Of a stretch of DNA of 64,000 bases, positions 1 through 8,058 are shown piece by piece. The notes beneath the pieces are model-generated. The model was not told where the DNA came from and made no database searches. It was given only the letters and a program-made list of their open reading frames with translations. This stretch comes from Candidatus Peribacteria bacterium. Its GTDB lineage: Bacteria; Patescibacteriota; Gracilibacteria; Peribacterales; Peribacteraceae. The stretch spans positions 372,001-436,000 of the forward strand of contig JACKFU010000002.1 in NCBI GenBank assembly GCA_020632295.1, in the 5' to 3' direction. A program made the position numbers and the translations under genes. How positions within the stretch are numbered: the first letter of the stretch is position 1; every line of letters starts with the position of its first letter.

Positions 1-3000
1 GTACCTCCTGCACAATGTAGTTCTCTACAGCGTATGCACCTTGCTTTGCGAGGAGATCTTGGAGGTCATAGTGACCAAGGTTAATTGGCTGACCGACCTC
101 AATGGTGCCGCTATTTTTTACAAGGAGTGATTCGCGTGGACCAAATTCGTAGCTTCGCTCCTGAATTTCTGCGTGCTTTACAACAACAATACCATCCTCA
201 GTGGACTGTACCTTTCCAGCTATTTTTGCCTTGATGGCACTCTTATCCGTCGAAGACTTTGCAATAACTGTTCGCTCTTTAACGTCGTCGCCCTTCTTCA
301 ACTGAATCTGATATCCAGTAGGGATAAGGTACGTATCTTCACCCTTCTCCTGCTCCACAATATGTACCATGGTCCGACCACCGCTTCGTGATACTTTGAC
401 TTGACCAGCAATATCAGAAAGTACTGCAGGTGTACGTGGGCTGCGTGCTTCGAAGAGTTCTTCGACACGCGTAAGACCTTGGGTAATGTCGCTCCCTTCT
501 GCTACACCTCCCATGTGGAACGTTCGCATCGTTAGCTGTGTACCCGGCTCACCGATACTTTGTGCAGCAATAATACCAACAGGTGTTCCCTGCATCACCA
601 TGGAGTTAGAACCAAGATCCCAACCGTAACACTGGCGACAAACACCCTTACGCGTGCGGCACGTCATCAGTGAGCGAACAGGAACTTCCTCGACCTTATA
701 CTCTGCAATTTTCTGCACCATGATGGTATCGATTTCGTCGTTGCGCTCACCGAGAACTTCTCCTCCTGCTGTGAGCTTTGCACCAAGGGTGCGACCGAAC
801 ACGCGGCTTTCAAACTTTTCACCGATGCGCTCACTATCTTCACGCGTGATGATATGGACATCCTCAGAACCACAGTCGACTTCGCGGATGAGAATATCTT
901 GAACAGCATCCACAAGACGACGTGTAAGGTATCCTGCTTCTGCTGTTTTAAGAGCAGTATCGGACTTACCTTTACGTCCTCCGTGCGTCGCGATGAAGTA
1001 TTCGAGAACAGAGAATCCATCTTTAAGGTTACTTTGAATTGGTAGCTCAATCGTTCGGCCAGATGGGTTTGCAACAAGACCCTTCATACCCGCAAGCTGC
1101 GTTACCTGTCCCCAGTTACCACGCGCTCCGGAGTCGATAACGTAGGAAATATCGTTTTCCTCATGCTGGAGGAAGGTATCGACCATCGCATTACTAATCT
1201 CATTCTTGGCTTTTGCCCATACTTTAATCGCATGGTTGTAGCGCTCCTCTCCGGTAACAAGACCCTTCCAGTAGTTATTGTTAATAATACGCACTTTCTC
1301 GTTTGCTTCTGCAAGAATCTCTTCTCGTGCTTTTGGAATAACCATGTCAGATGCGGCAATCGATACACCAGAAAGTGTTGCATACTTGAAACCAATCGTC
1401 TTTAAGTCATCAGCCAGTTTCACCGTCTTTTCGGTACCAGCAAGGCGGAGCGACTCTGCCATGAGGTAACTTAAGCCCTTCTTCTTCATGGTTTCGTTAA
1501 CGTATCCAAGTTCAGACGGCACGACTTCGTTAAAGAGGACACGACCAACTGATGTTTCGGTAAGTGTTTCCAAGCGCACTGTAACTTTGGCTTGAAGATC
1601 GATAATACCCTGATCGTACGCGAGAATCGCCTCTTTCGCGTTTGCAAAGATCATTCCCTCTCCCTTCTTTCCATCGTGTACCTGTGTAAGGTAGTAGCAA
1701 CCAAGCACCATGTCCTGTGATGGGTTAATCACCGGTTCACCAGCAGATGGCTTAAGGAGGTTGGTGTTCGCTGCCATTAATGTCCGTGCTTCTTCCTGTG
1801 CTCTATCCGAGAGTGGGACGTGCACAGCCATTTGGTCTCCGTCGAAGTCGGCGTTGAATGCAGCACACACGAGTGGGTGGAGCTGGATCGCCATACCTTC
1901 AATGAGCGTAGGCTGGAACGCCTGAATTCCGAGGCGGTGCAGCGTCGGCGCACGGTTAAGGAGAACATACTTATTCTTAATCACTTCTTCGAGAATATCC
2001 CACACCTCCTTGCCACCATCTTGCACCAGGCGCTCTGCACCTTTAACGTTGTGGGCAAGCTCGTCACGAATGAGGCGACCAATAACAAACGGCTTAAAGA
2101 GTTTCATCGCCATTTCCTTCGGCAGTCCACACTGGCTGAGTTTTAGCTTTGGACCAACAACGATAACGCTACGGCCAGAGTAGTCGACACGCTTACCAAG
2201 AAGGTTCTGACGGAAACGTCCCTGCTTTCCTTTCAACATGTCGGAAAGCGAGCGAAGCTTACGTCTGTCTCCTGCGGTAAAGAGAGTCTTTCCAGCCCGT
2301 GCAGAGTTATTAAGGAGTGTATCAACAGCTTCCTGCAACATACGTTTTTCGTTGCGGCAGATGACCTCTGGCGCACCGATACTCATAAGCTTTTTTAAAC
2401 GATTGTTACGGTTAATGACACGTCGATAGAGGTCGTTTAGGTCCGATGCGGCGAAACGCCCTCCGTCAAGTTGCACCATCGGACGCAAATCTGGTGGGAT
2501 AATCTGCAAACGATTAAGTACCATCCACTCTGGACGGATTCCAGCTTTAACAAGCGAAGAAACAAGCTTAATGCGCTTCATAATTTTCTTCAGCTTCTGG
2601 CCGCTGCTCTCGCTACGCTCAGTGTGTAGATCGTCGAGCATCTTCTCAAGATCCATATTCATAATAATTTCCTTGAGTGCCTCTGCACCGGTACCAGCGC
2701 GGAACACGTGTCCGAACTTCATGTTCATTTCTCGGAACTTGAGCTCAGAAAGGACTCCACCAGTGTGCAAATTCTTAAGGTCATCCATAGCCTCTTTATG
2801 ATTTGCCTTAAGGCTATCGGTCTTCTCTGCATACTCGGAATCGAGGGCTTCGAGCTGTTCTTTTGTGGCACTGCTTTCTTTGAGTTGCTGCTTTGCCATC
2901 TCGTAATCTTTCTTGAGCTGATTGCTACGCTGATCGAATGTCGTCTTCAACTCTGCTTCGGCTACTGTTTTGGATTCATCATCAACACTAATCACAATGT

Positions 3001-3430
3001 ATGCCGCAAAGTACACAATCTGCTCAAGCGTCTTAATAGGAAGATCGAGCAGGAGTCCTATGCGAGATGGTGAACTTCTCAGGAACCAAATGTGTGTTAC
3101 AGGAACCGCAAGGTTAATGTGCCCCATACGTTCACGACGAACGATACTTCTGGTTACCTCGACACCACACTTCTCACAGACAACACCGGCGTAGCGCACT
3201 CCTTTATACTTTCCACAGAAACACTGAAAGTTCTTCGTTGGACCGAAAATGCGTTCACAGAAGAGTCCGTCTGGCTCCGCACGCTGTGTACGATAGTTAA
3301 CGGTTTCTGGCTTGGTAACTTCACCACGAGACCACGAAAGAACATCTTCTGGAGATGCAATTCCAAGGGCAACAGCATCGAAGCTGTCTGTGGCGGATGA
3401 TTTCTTACCGGAGTGAGAGGGTCCTGGCAT
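1..3430 (-). CDS. rpoC: DNA-directed RNA polymerase subunit beta' (partial, C-terminus outside window)
   Basis: Catalytic beta' subunit of RNA polymerase. The frame is open from the ATG at 3430 to the window edge (about 1143 residues; bacterial beta' is usually near 1200-1400). Visible landmarks are the N-terminal zinc site (CFCGKYKGVRYAGVVCEKCG), the rudder/lid region ending in NRAPTLHRLGIQAF, the catalytic Mg loop NADFDGDQMAVH, and a second Cys cluster (CRTRKGVCRQCYG) before GEPGTQLTMRTFHMGG near the bridge-helix side. rpoB would normally lie immediately upstream. Here the upstream genes are a small lipoprotein and a zinc-ribbon protein, so rpoC has its own promoter and leader. Identification is certain; only the 3' end is missing. 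Confidence 0.98.
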   Translation of the reverse strand, partial: MPGPSHSGKKSSATDSFDAVALGIASPEDVLSWSRGEVTKPETVNYRTQRAEPDGLFCERIFGPTKNFQCFCGKYKGVRYAGVVCEKCGVEVTRSIVRRERMGHINLAVPVTHIWFLRSSPSRIGLLLDLPIKTLEQIVYFAAYIVISVDDESKTVAEAELKTTFDQRSNQLKKDYEMAKQQLKESSATKEQLEALDSEYAEKTDSLKANHKEAMDDLKNLHTGGVLSELKFREMNMKFGHVFRAGTGAEALKEIIMNMDLEKMLDDLHTERSESSGQKLKKIMKRIKLVSSLVKAGIRPEWMVLNRLQIIPPDLRPMVQLDGGRFAASDLNDLYRRVINRNNRLKKLMSIGAPEVICRNEKRMLQEAVDTLLNNSARAGKTLFTAGDRRKLRSLSDMLKGKQGRFRQNLLGKRVDYSGRSVIVVGPKLKLSQCGLPKEMAMKLFKPFVIGRLIRDELAHNVKGAERLVQDGGKEVWDILEEVIKNKYVLLNRAPTLHRLGIQAFQPTLIEGMAIQLHPLVCAAFNADFDGDQMAVHVPLSDRAQEEARTLMAANTNLLKPSAGEPVINPSQDMVLGCYYLTQVHDGKKGEGMIFANAKEAILAYDQGIIDLQAKVTVRLETLTETSVGRVLFNEVVPSELGYVNETMKKKGLSYLMAESLRLAGTEKTVKLADDLKTIGFKYATLSGVSIAASDMVIPKAREEILAEANEKVRIINNNYWKGLVTGEERYNHAIKVWAKAKNEISNAMVDTFLQHEENDISYVIDSGARGNWGQVTQLAGMKGLVANPSGRTIELPIQSNLKDGFSVLEYFIATHGGRKGKSDTALKTAEAGYLTRRLVDAVQDILIREVDCGSEDVHIITREDSERIGEKFESRVFGRTLGAKLTAGGEVLGERNDEIDTIMVQKIAEYKVEEVPVRSLMTCRTRKGVCRQCYGWDLGSNSMVMQGTPVGIIAAQSIGEPGTQLTMRTFHMGGVAEGSDITQGLTRVEELFEARSPRTPAVLSDIAGQVKVSRSGGRTMVHIVEQEKGEDTYLIPTGYQIQLKKGDDVKERTVIAKSSTDKSAIKAKIAGKVQSTEDGIVVVKHAEIQERSYEFGPRESLLVKNSGTIEVGQPINLGHYDLQDLLAKQGAYAVENYIVQEV

Positions 3431-3434
3431 TTTG

Positions 3435-3466
3435 TTAGGGGTTAGGGGTTAGGGGTTAGGGGTTAG
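3435..3466. repeat. TTAGGGG tandem repeat in rpoC leader
   Basis: Four perfect head-to-tail copies of the 7-mer TTAGGGG followed by a partial copy. They lie between the rpoC start codon and its structured leader, and read CCCCTAA on the transcribed strand. This is one of several short tandem-repeat families scattered through the window's intergenic spacers. No function is evident. Confidence 0.9.
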
Positions 3467-3485
3467 AGTTTTAGAGTGTTAGGCA

Positions 3486-3552
3486 TACGGAAGAACGCCG
3501 CGGTATCCGGCCCGGTCGTCTATCCCGGGAGACCCACGTCGTTGATTTCGCA
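3486..3552 (-). promoter_or_regulatory. GC-rich structured 5' leader of rpoC
   Basis: This G+C-rich block in otherwise AT-rich intergenic DNA contains complementary segments, for example CCCGG at 3511-3515 pairing with CCGGG at 3525-3529, plus further CCGG/CCGCGG stretches. On the minus strand it lies in the predicted rpoC 5' untranslated region, between the promoter at about 3556-3585 and the start codon at 3430. It does not match any riboswitch class I can recognise. An attenuator or protein-binding leader is inference. Confidence 0.35.
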
Positions 3553-3555
3553 GAA

Positions 3556-3585
3556 ATTATAAGGAGAAAAAATGTGTTTGCAAGA
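3556..3585 (-). promoter_or_regulatory. Promoter for rpoC
   Basis: On the minus strand there is a -35-like TTGCAA and a consensus -10 TATAAT (plus-strand 3556-3561), separated by 16 nt. Transcription would start near 3548, giving a leader of roughly 118 nt before rpoC. Confidence 0.55.
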
Positions 3586-3629
3586 AAAATCTCATTCTCT
3601 TTCCTCTTTCATCTTTCATCTTTCCTCTT

Positions 3630-3848
3630 CTACTCTTCCCCTTTAATTCCCCCCTCTATCATTGCTTTTCCTTCCAGCATCAAATCGACCCCACTTTGAA
3701 CCTGATCGATGCGTTTTTTTGCACCTTCTACTATGTTCGTTACATCTTGTATTGCACCAGAAGCAGTCTTTTCAGCATCTTGAAGAAGGTCAGCTGAAGA
3801 GCAAGCGCTAAGCAGGAGAACTGCGAGGGCAAGAGAACACAATCGCAT
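3630..3848 (-). CDS. Small putative lipoprotein
   Basis: About 72 residues starting MRLCSLALAVLLLSACSSAD: a short signal peptide with a clear lipobox (LSAC), so the mature protein would be lipid-anchored at the Cys. The rest is a short amphipathic, probably helical, charged segment (DAEKTASGAIQDVTNIVEGAKKRIDQ). A longer in-frame start exists, but the ATG at 3848 puts the signal peptide at the N-terminus and sits 1 nt after the stop of the upstream zinc-ribbon gene, so the two are almost certainly cotranscribed. The function is unknown. Confidence 0.7.
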   Translation of the reverse strand: MRLCSLALAVLLLSACSSADLLQDAEKTASGAIQDVTNIVEGAKKRIDQVQSGVDLMLEGKAMIEGGIKGEE

Positions 3849-3849
3849 A

Positions 3850-4200
3850 CTAGCTCCCATGTGTCTCAAATAGTTTTTCGAAAGACCCACCAGACTGCTC
3901 CAGTGCACTCTGCAGTGTATCCATTTCTTGTTTGCTAATTTGCATTGTTGAAGACACGTTCACTGTTCCTGCTTCTAGCTCCTTTTCTTGTGCCTGAATA
4001 TTCTCAACCCCTTGTAGGGATGCATGGAGCACAATAAACGCATTACATGAATCGCACTTGAGCTGAAGAAGCATTGCATCGTCAGACACAACCTGTACAG
4101 AAGAGAAGTCGACAGGAACATTCTTGCCACACTGCGGACAGCGCATCTGTTGCTTGATGCGGTCAAGGATTTGCTGGAGAGTGTGAGGATCAAGATCCAT
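3850..4200 (-). CDS. Zinc-ribbon protein of unknown function
   Basis: About 116 residues. Near the N-terminus is a CPxCGK...CxxC zinc ribbon (MRCPQCGKNVPVDF ... LKCDSCNAFIVLHA), followed by a polar C-terminal tail. Several in-frame ATGs occur. The one at 4200 (MDLDPHTL) lies 8 nt after a TATACT -10 element, the spacing seen for other apparently leaderless genes in this window, while the ATG at 4203 is only 5 nt away. It is followed directly by the lipoprotein gene. A nucleic-acid or protein-binding role is possible but unproven. Confidence 0.7.
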   Translation of the reverse strand: MDLDPHTLQQILDRIKQQMRCPQCGKNVPVDFSSVQVVSDDAMLLQLKCDSCNAFIVLHASLQGVENIQAQEKELEAGTVNVSSTMQISKQEMDTLQSALEQSGGSFEKLFETHGS

Positions 4201-4208
4201 CATTTGAT

Positions 4209-4267
4209 AGTATACCACAAAGAAGTTCTCAGTTAAATGTTAAATGTGAAATGTTTACGGTTAAAAT
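4209..4267. promoter_or_regulatory. Divergent leaderless promoters (zinc-ribbon / secreted protein)
   Basis: Two start-proximal -10 hexamers face outward. TATACT on the minus strand (4209-4214) serves the zinc-ribbon gene. TAAAAT on the plus strand (4262-4267) ends 7 nt before a GTG at 4275. Confidence 0.5.
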
Positions 4268-4274
4268 ATTGCAT

Positions 4275-4772
4275 GTGAACCTCAAGAAACATACAGCGCC
4301 GGCTGGCCTCGGACTCATTGCGTTAATGATACTTTCCATGACCGCAATATCTCCACCAAGTTTTGCCTCTCTTCTGCGTAGTACGAGTATCGATATTGGC
4401 GTCGAGCATACACAGCCATTGTCGCTAAGTATGCAGGTAGGTATTTCGGATACTGCTGGGTATATTGAGTTTTTTTCAGAGAGCTCGGAAACAATTCTCA
4501 TCAGTGTGCCGAGTACCTGGGTGCGACGTGAAGTGAAAAATGCTGAGCTGCACGATGTTTCGGCAGAGGCACCATCTCTTGGATTTACCCGGTGGAGTCT
4601 CCCTGCTCGCAGTGGTATTTCGTTCCAGGTACGAGAAAGCCCTGACTCGCTTTTGCTGCATAATCCAACTGGCGTACAGATGAAGCTTAATCTTGCCTTT
4701 GTCGATGTGACTAATGACACCGTGCAGAAAGAAGTCGTGCTGATTCAGGGGGATACGGTGAAACTTTGGTAG
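4275..4772 (+). CDS. Secreted or membrane-anchored protein of unknown function
   Basis: About 165 residues with an N-terminal hydrophobic stretch (LGLIALMILSMTAISPPSFA) that looks like a signal peptide, followed by a beta-rich, probably extracellular domain without recognisable motifs. An upstream in-frame ATG at 4251 exists. I prefer the GTG at 4275 because a TAAAAT -10 element ends 7 nt before it and would overlap the longer coding sequence. It lies 10 nt upstream of the CofE-like gene, whose own -10 overlaps this stop codon. No function can be assigned. Confidence 0.6.
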   Translation: MNLKKHTAPAGLGLIALMILSMTAISPPSFASLLRSTSIDIGVEHTQPLSLSMQVGISDTAGYIEFFSESSETILISVPSTWVRREVKNAELHDVSAEAPSLGFTRWSLPARSGISFQVRESPDSLLLHNPTGVQMKLNLAFVDVTNDTVQKEVVLIQGDTVKLW

Positions 4773-4782
4773 AGTGTTAGGT

Positions 4783-5529
4783 ATGGAAGTTCTTCCCATA
4801 AAAACTCCGGTGCTTACAGAAGGTGATGACCTTGCCGGACTTCTTGCAAAAGAGGTTCGGGAAGGTGACATTATTGTTGTGTCTTCAAAAGCAGTTGCCA
4901 CTGTTGAAGGTGCTGCAATGAACCTCTCGGAGTACACACCGTCTCCGCAGGCAATAGAACTCTCACAAGGACACGGGCCACTGAAGTCCCCTGCTTTCTA
5001 CGAAGCAGTGCTGCAGGAAACTGCACGCATGAACGGCTCGGTGATTCATGCAAACTATGGCGTCGCGCTTACAGAGCTACATCCTGATGGAATGGAAGGG
5101 TGTTTTCTTGTACCAAATGCCGGACTTGATATGAGTAACATCGCGGAAGGGTGTGTCATTGGGTGGCCGAGAAACCCTGTTGCTTCTGTAAAAACTTTGC
5201 AGAAGGAACTAGGGGAAATTGGAATTATCCTGAGCGACTCAGGATTAAGTCCGCGTCGGCGTGGGGTAACGGCATTTGCCATCTGCTGCGCAGGCATTGA
5301 CCCCATTGTCAGCATGATTGATGCGCCAGATCTCTTTGGGAATAACCTGCATGTCACGGAAGAAGCAGTTGCCGATCAGCTTGCCACTGCTGGGAATGCC
5401 ATTATGGGCAATGCAGACCAGTGTATTCCCGCTGCGATCATTCGTAATCATGGATACACGCGTTCAGACTTCTGCGGATTTGTTCCGGGAATTGAGCGTG
5501 GTAAAGATTTGTATCATGGAGTAATTTAG
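4783..5529 (+). CDS. CofE-like coenzyme F420-0:L-glutamate ligase family protein
   Basis: About 249 residues, matching the length and pattern of the CofE/FbiB ligase family, which adds gamma-linked glutamate to F420-0 using GTP. Typical elements are the N-terminal GDIIVVSSKAVATVEGA segment, HANYGVALTE, GCVIGWPRNP, and SDSGLSPRRRGVTAFAICCAGIDPI. A GTG start at 4774 is possible, but ATG 4783 sits exactly 7 nt after a TAGAGT -10 element. No other F420 gene is visible, so the substrate may not be F420. CPR genomes often carry such orphan homologues, with unresolved roles. Confidence 0.8.
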   Translation: MEVLPIKTPVLTEGDDLAGLLAKEVREGDIIVVSSKAVATVEGAAMNLSEYTPSPQAIELSQGHGPLKSPAFYEAVLQETARMNGSVIHANYGVALTELHPDGMEGCFLVPNAGLDMSNIAEGCVIGWPRNPVASVKTLQKELGEIGIILSDSGLSPRRRGVTAFAICCAGIDPIVSMIDAPDLFGNNLHVTEEAVADQLATAGNAIMGNADQCIPAAIIRNHGYTRSDFCGFVPGIERGKDLYHGVI

Positions 5530-5533
5530 CACT

Positions 5534-6121
5534 ATGAAACTTCTGTTACTATCGTCTTCTCGAGGCACCACCATGCAAGCCGTGCTCGATGCACTGAACA
5601 ATGGGGCTCTGGATATGGAATGCATTGGACTCGTGAGTGATAAAGAAGAACGCGGCTGTGTAGAGAAGGCACTGGATGCGGACATTCCTGTAACCATTCT
5701 CAGTCGCGTAGGTTTTGAACGTGAAGAATACGACCAGCTCCTCCACGATACTATTCTCCATATGGGTGGCTCTCCGGATGATACGATAATTGCTGCACTC
5801 GGATGGATGTTTATTTTGTCCCCAGACTTTGTCAGGAAGTGGCCGCGGCGCATTATTAACGTCCACCCCTCACTACTCCCCAAGCATCCTGGAGCCCATG
5901 CCATTGCCGATGCTCTTCGTGCAGGTGACTCAGAAAGTGGTATGACCATCCATTACATTGATGAAGGCGTAGATACAGGGGAAATAATAGAACAAAAAAG
6001 TTGTTCTATTAATGACGGCGAAACCGAAGAGTCTCTAAAAGAAAAAATCCAGGCACTGGAAAAAGAATGGTATCCAATAATACTGCAGCGCATACAAGAG
6101 CAAGGCAATCTTTGCTCTTAG
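5534..6121 (+). CDS. purN: Phosphoribosylglycinamide formyltransferase
   Basis: GAR transformylase (about 195 residues, usual family length), which transfers a formyl group from 10-formyl-THF to GAR in purine synthesis. The family signature is intact: INVHPSLLPKHPGAHAIADAL, then SGMTIHYIDEGVDTGEII, supplying the catalytic Asn/His/Asp. The N-terminal phosphate-binding loop is SSSRGTTMQ rather than the more usual GSGTN-type loop. It lies 4 nt after the CofE-like gene. A folP and a purE also occur in the window, consistent with at least partial folate-dependent purine synthesis. Confidence 0.9.
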   Translation: MKLLLLSSSRGTTMQAVLDALNNGALDMECIGLVSDKEERGCVEKALDADIPVTILSRVGFEREEYDQLLHDTILHMGGSPDDTIIAALGWMFILSPDFVRKWPRRIINVHPSLLPKHPGAHAIADALRAGDSESGMTIHYIDEGVDTGEIIEQKSCSINDGETEESLKEKIQALEKEWYPIILQRIQEQGNLCS

Positions 6122-6137
6122 CTTTCAGCTTTCAGCT

Positions 6138-6824
6138 CTATATGAATCCTTCCATGTGCACGTCTGCCTTGGGAACATGCCACTGCGAGATTGCTATCTC
6201 TTTAACGGCTTTAGTCATGAGTGGGCTTCCGCAGAGGTAGATTTGTTTATTGCTAAAATCTGAAATAGCCGACATCGCCTCATCTTGCACAAAACGATTA
6301 ATGCAGATGTAGTAATTAAAATGTTGATACTGCTTTTGAAACTCCTTTAGCTCATCTTCCCAAAAAAGTTCGTTCTCACGTAAGAGTCCGAAGAAGAGGT
6401 CGATCTTGCGATCTGTTTCTTCTGCAAGGTACGAACGCAGGTACGAACGGAATGGTGCAATGCCCGTTGCGGTGCAGAGGAAAACGTAATCTTTCGGTGT
6501 TGTTCTATCGAGCAAAAAGTTGCCCAGTGCTCCTTGTAGAGAAAGCTGCGTACCCTTTTGCATTTTGTTCTCTAAAAAGAGCGTCATTCTTCCATTGGGT
6601 ACGGACTTAATAGCAAAGACAAGCTCATCATCTTTGGGTGCAGAGCCGATAGAATACGCACGAGGTTGAATATCCTCCGGGTTATCAAGAAGTGGAACAT
6701 CAAACAAGACAAACTGTCCTGCGGTAAACGAGAATCCTTCGGGTTTTGCAAAAGCAACTTCGTAGATGTTTTCTGCGATTAGTTCTTTTCGAGTGCAGGT
6801 GACTGAGAAGCGAGGGGTAGACAA
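6138..6824 (-). CDS. FAD/NAD(P)-binding oxidoreductase (ferredoxin-NADP reductase-like)
   Basis: About 228 residues with the two-domain FNR fold. The FAD-binding beta-barrel carries RAYSIGSAP (residues ~56-64, the RxYS flavin motif). The nucleotide domain has TATGIAPFRSYL (pyrophosphate loop) and a C-terminal YLCGSPLMTKAV. No [2Fe-2S] ferredoxin domain is fused. The start is TTG at 6824; no suitable ATG lies nearby. It converges on purN with a 16-nt gap. It probably moves electrons between NAD(P)H and a ferredoxin/flavodoxin-like partner; the partner is unknown. Confidence 0.85.
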   Translation of the reverse strand: MSTPRFSVTCTRKELIAENIYEVAFAKPEGFSFTAGQFVLFDVPLLDNPEDIQPRAYSIGSAPKDDELVFAIKSVPNGRMTLFLENKMQKGTQLSLQGALGNFLLDRTTPKDYVFLCTATGIAPFRSYLRSYLAEETDRKIDLFFGLLRENELFWEDELKEFQKQYQHFNYYICINRFVQDEAMSAISDFSNKQIYLCGSPLMTKAVKEIAISQWHVPKADVHMEGFI

Positions 6825-6853
6825 GTGGAAAGAGGAAAGAGGAAAGAGGAAAG

Positions 6854-7993
6854 CTAATCTACTGCTGCAGCTGGCTCCTTCTTTAGGATGCTCAAAAACT
6901 CATCAAACAAGTAATCGGCATCTTCGGGGCCAGGAGTAGCTTCCGGGTGAAACTGCACAGAAAAGAATTTCCCTGACTCATGTTTTATTCCCTCAATAGT
7001 TTGATCATTTGCGTTGGTAAACCACGGATGCCATCCTTCGGGAAGCTGATCGGAAACGGCAAAGCCATGGTTTTGCGATGTAATAATACACTTCTTACTC
7101 TCTTTCCACTTTCCACTTTCCTCTTTCCACTCAATACATGGTTGGTTGCAACCACGATGACCATACTTGAGCTTGTACGTATCGCCACCAATGGCAAGAG
7201 CGAGTAGTTGGTTTCCAAGGCAAATCCCAAATGTTGGAATATTGTTTTCAATCGCCCACTTGATGCTTGCAATCGTCTCTTTGCACATTTTCGGATCCCC
7301 GGGGCCATTACTAATAAATACCGCATCGTACTTGAGGTTTGAGGACGCAAGATCGTAATTCCATGGTACACGGTGCACGGTTACTCCTCTCTTCAGCCAC
7401 GAGCGGAGGATATTTCTCTTAATACCGCAATCGTAGCATACGATAGAGAGCTGAGATTCATTCGGGGTGTAGGTGATGGATTCTTTACAGCTAACCTCTG
7501 CAACAAGGTTTGTGAGGTTTGGATCCTCAATCCCTTTCCTCTCTCCGCTTTCCTCTTTCCTCTCCGAATTGTCGGAGACAATTCTGCCAAGCATCACTCC
7601 GTGTTCTCGCAGCTTCTTCGTGAGTGCCCTCGTATCAATCCCGGTAATTCCAGGAATATTGTGGTGCTCCATCCAGCGTTGCAGAGAGCTTACTGCTGTA
7701 AAGTGGCTATAGTCGTTGCTGACTTGCGAGACGATGACACCACGCACGTGAATGGCTTCGCTCTCAAAGTTCTTGCTGAATCCGTATTCATTGAGTTCTT
7801 CGCTTGGCACACCATAGTTTCCGATGAGCGGATACGTAAACGTAAGAATTTGGCCCCTATAGCTTGGGTCAGTCAGGCTTTCTGGGTACCCAGCCATACC
7901 GGTATTAAAAACAACCTCTCCCTCTGAATCGATAGGGGCACCGAAGGATTTTCCTTCGAACTCGGTGCCATCTGAGAGGATGAGTTTTGCCAT
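6854..7993 (-). CDS. carA: Carbamoyl-phosphate synthase small subunit
   Basis: Glutaminase subunit (about 379 residues) that feeds ammonia to CarB for carbamoyl phosphate in pyrimidine and arginine synthesis. The N-terminal CPSase small-chain domain starts MAKLILSDGTEFEGKSFGAP. The C-terminal class-I amidotransferase has the nucleophile motif FGICLGNQLLAL and the His-Glu part QFHPEATPGPEDADY. Start chosen at ATG 7993, 8 nt after a TACATT -10; a longer in-frame extension is hydrophobic and not family-like. Two insertions (SERKEESGERKG and WKEESGKWKESKK) are encoded by the purine-rich AAAGAGG repeat family found elsewhere in the window. CarB is not in the window. Confidence 0.95.
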   Translation of the reverse strand: MAKLILSDGTEFEGKSFGAPIDSEGEVVFNTGMAGYPESLTDPSYRGQILTFTYPLIGNYGVPSEELNEYGFSKNFESEAIHVRGVIVSQVSNDYSHFTAVSSLQRWMEHHNIPGITGIDTRALTKKLREHGVMLGRIVSDNSERKEESGERKGIEDPNLTNLVAEVSCKESITYTPNESQLSIVCYDCGIKRNILRSWLKRGVTVHRVPWNYDLASSNLKYDAVFISNGPGDPKMCKETIASIKWAIENNIPTFGICLGNQLLALAIGGDTYKLKYGHRGCNQPCIEWKEESGKWKESKKCIITSQNHGFAVSDQLPEGWHPWFTNANDQTIEGIKHESGKFFSVQFHPEATPGPEDADYLFDEFLSILKKEPAAAVD

Positions 7994-8001
7994 TGACGGG
8001 C

Positions 8002-8052
8002 AATGTACATGTTCTTTCGGCAATAGACAACTATATTGCATTCTGGTATACT
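8002..8052. promoter_or_regulatory. Divergent leaderless promoters (carA / 8059 gene)
   Basis: A minus-strand TACATT (8002-8007) ends 8 nt before the carA ATG. A plus-strand extended -10 TGGTATACT (hexamer 8047-8052) ends 6 nt before the ATG at 8059. Both would give mRNAs starting at or within a base or two of the start codon. Confidence 0.55.
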
Positions 8053-8058
8053 TATGAG

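Noticed and set aside
3435..3466. TTAGGGG repeats as a telomere or CRISPR
   Set aside because: Only four 7-nt units, no spacers, and located between a promoter and the rpoC start; simple microsatellite-like repeat.
7373..7927. 184-residue plus-strand frame within carA
   Set aside because: Antisense to well-supported CarA domains.
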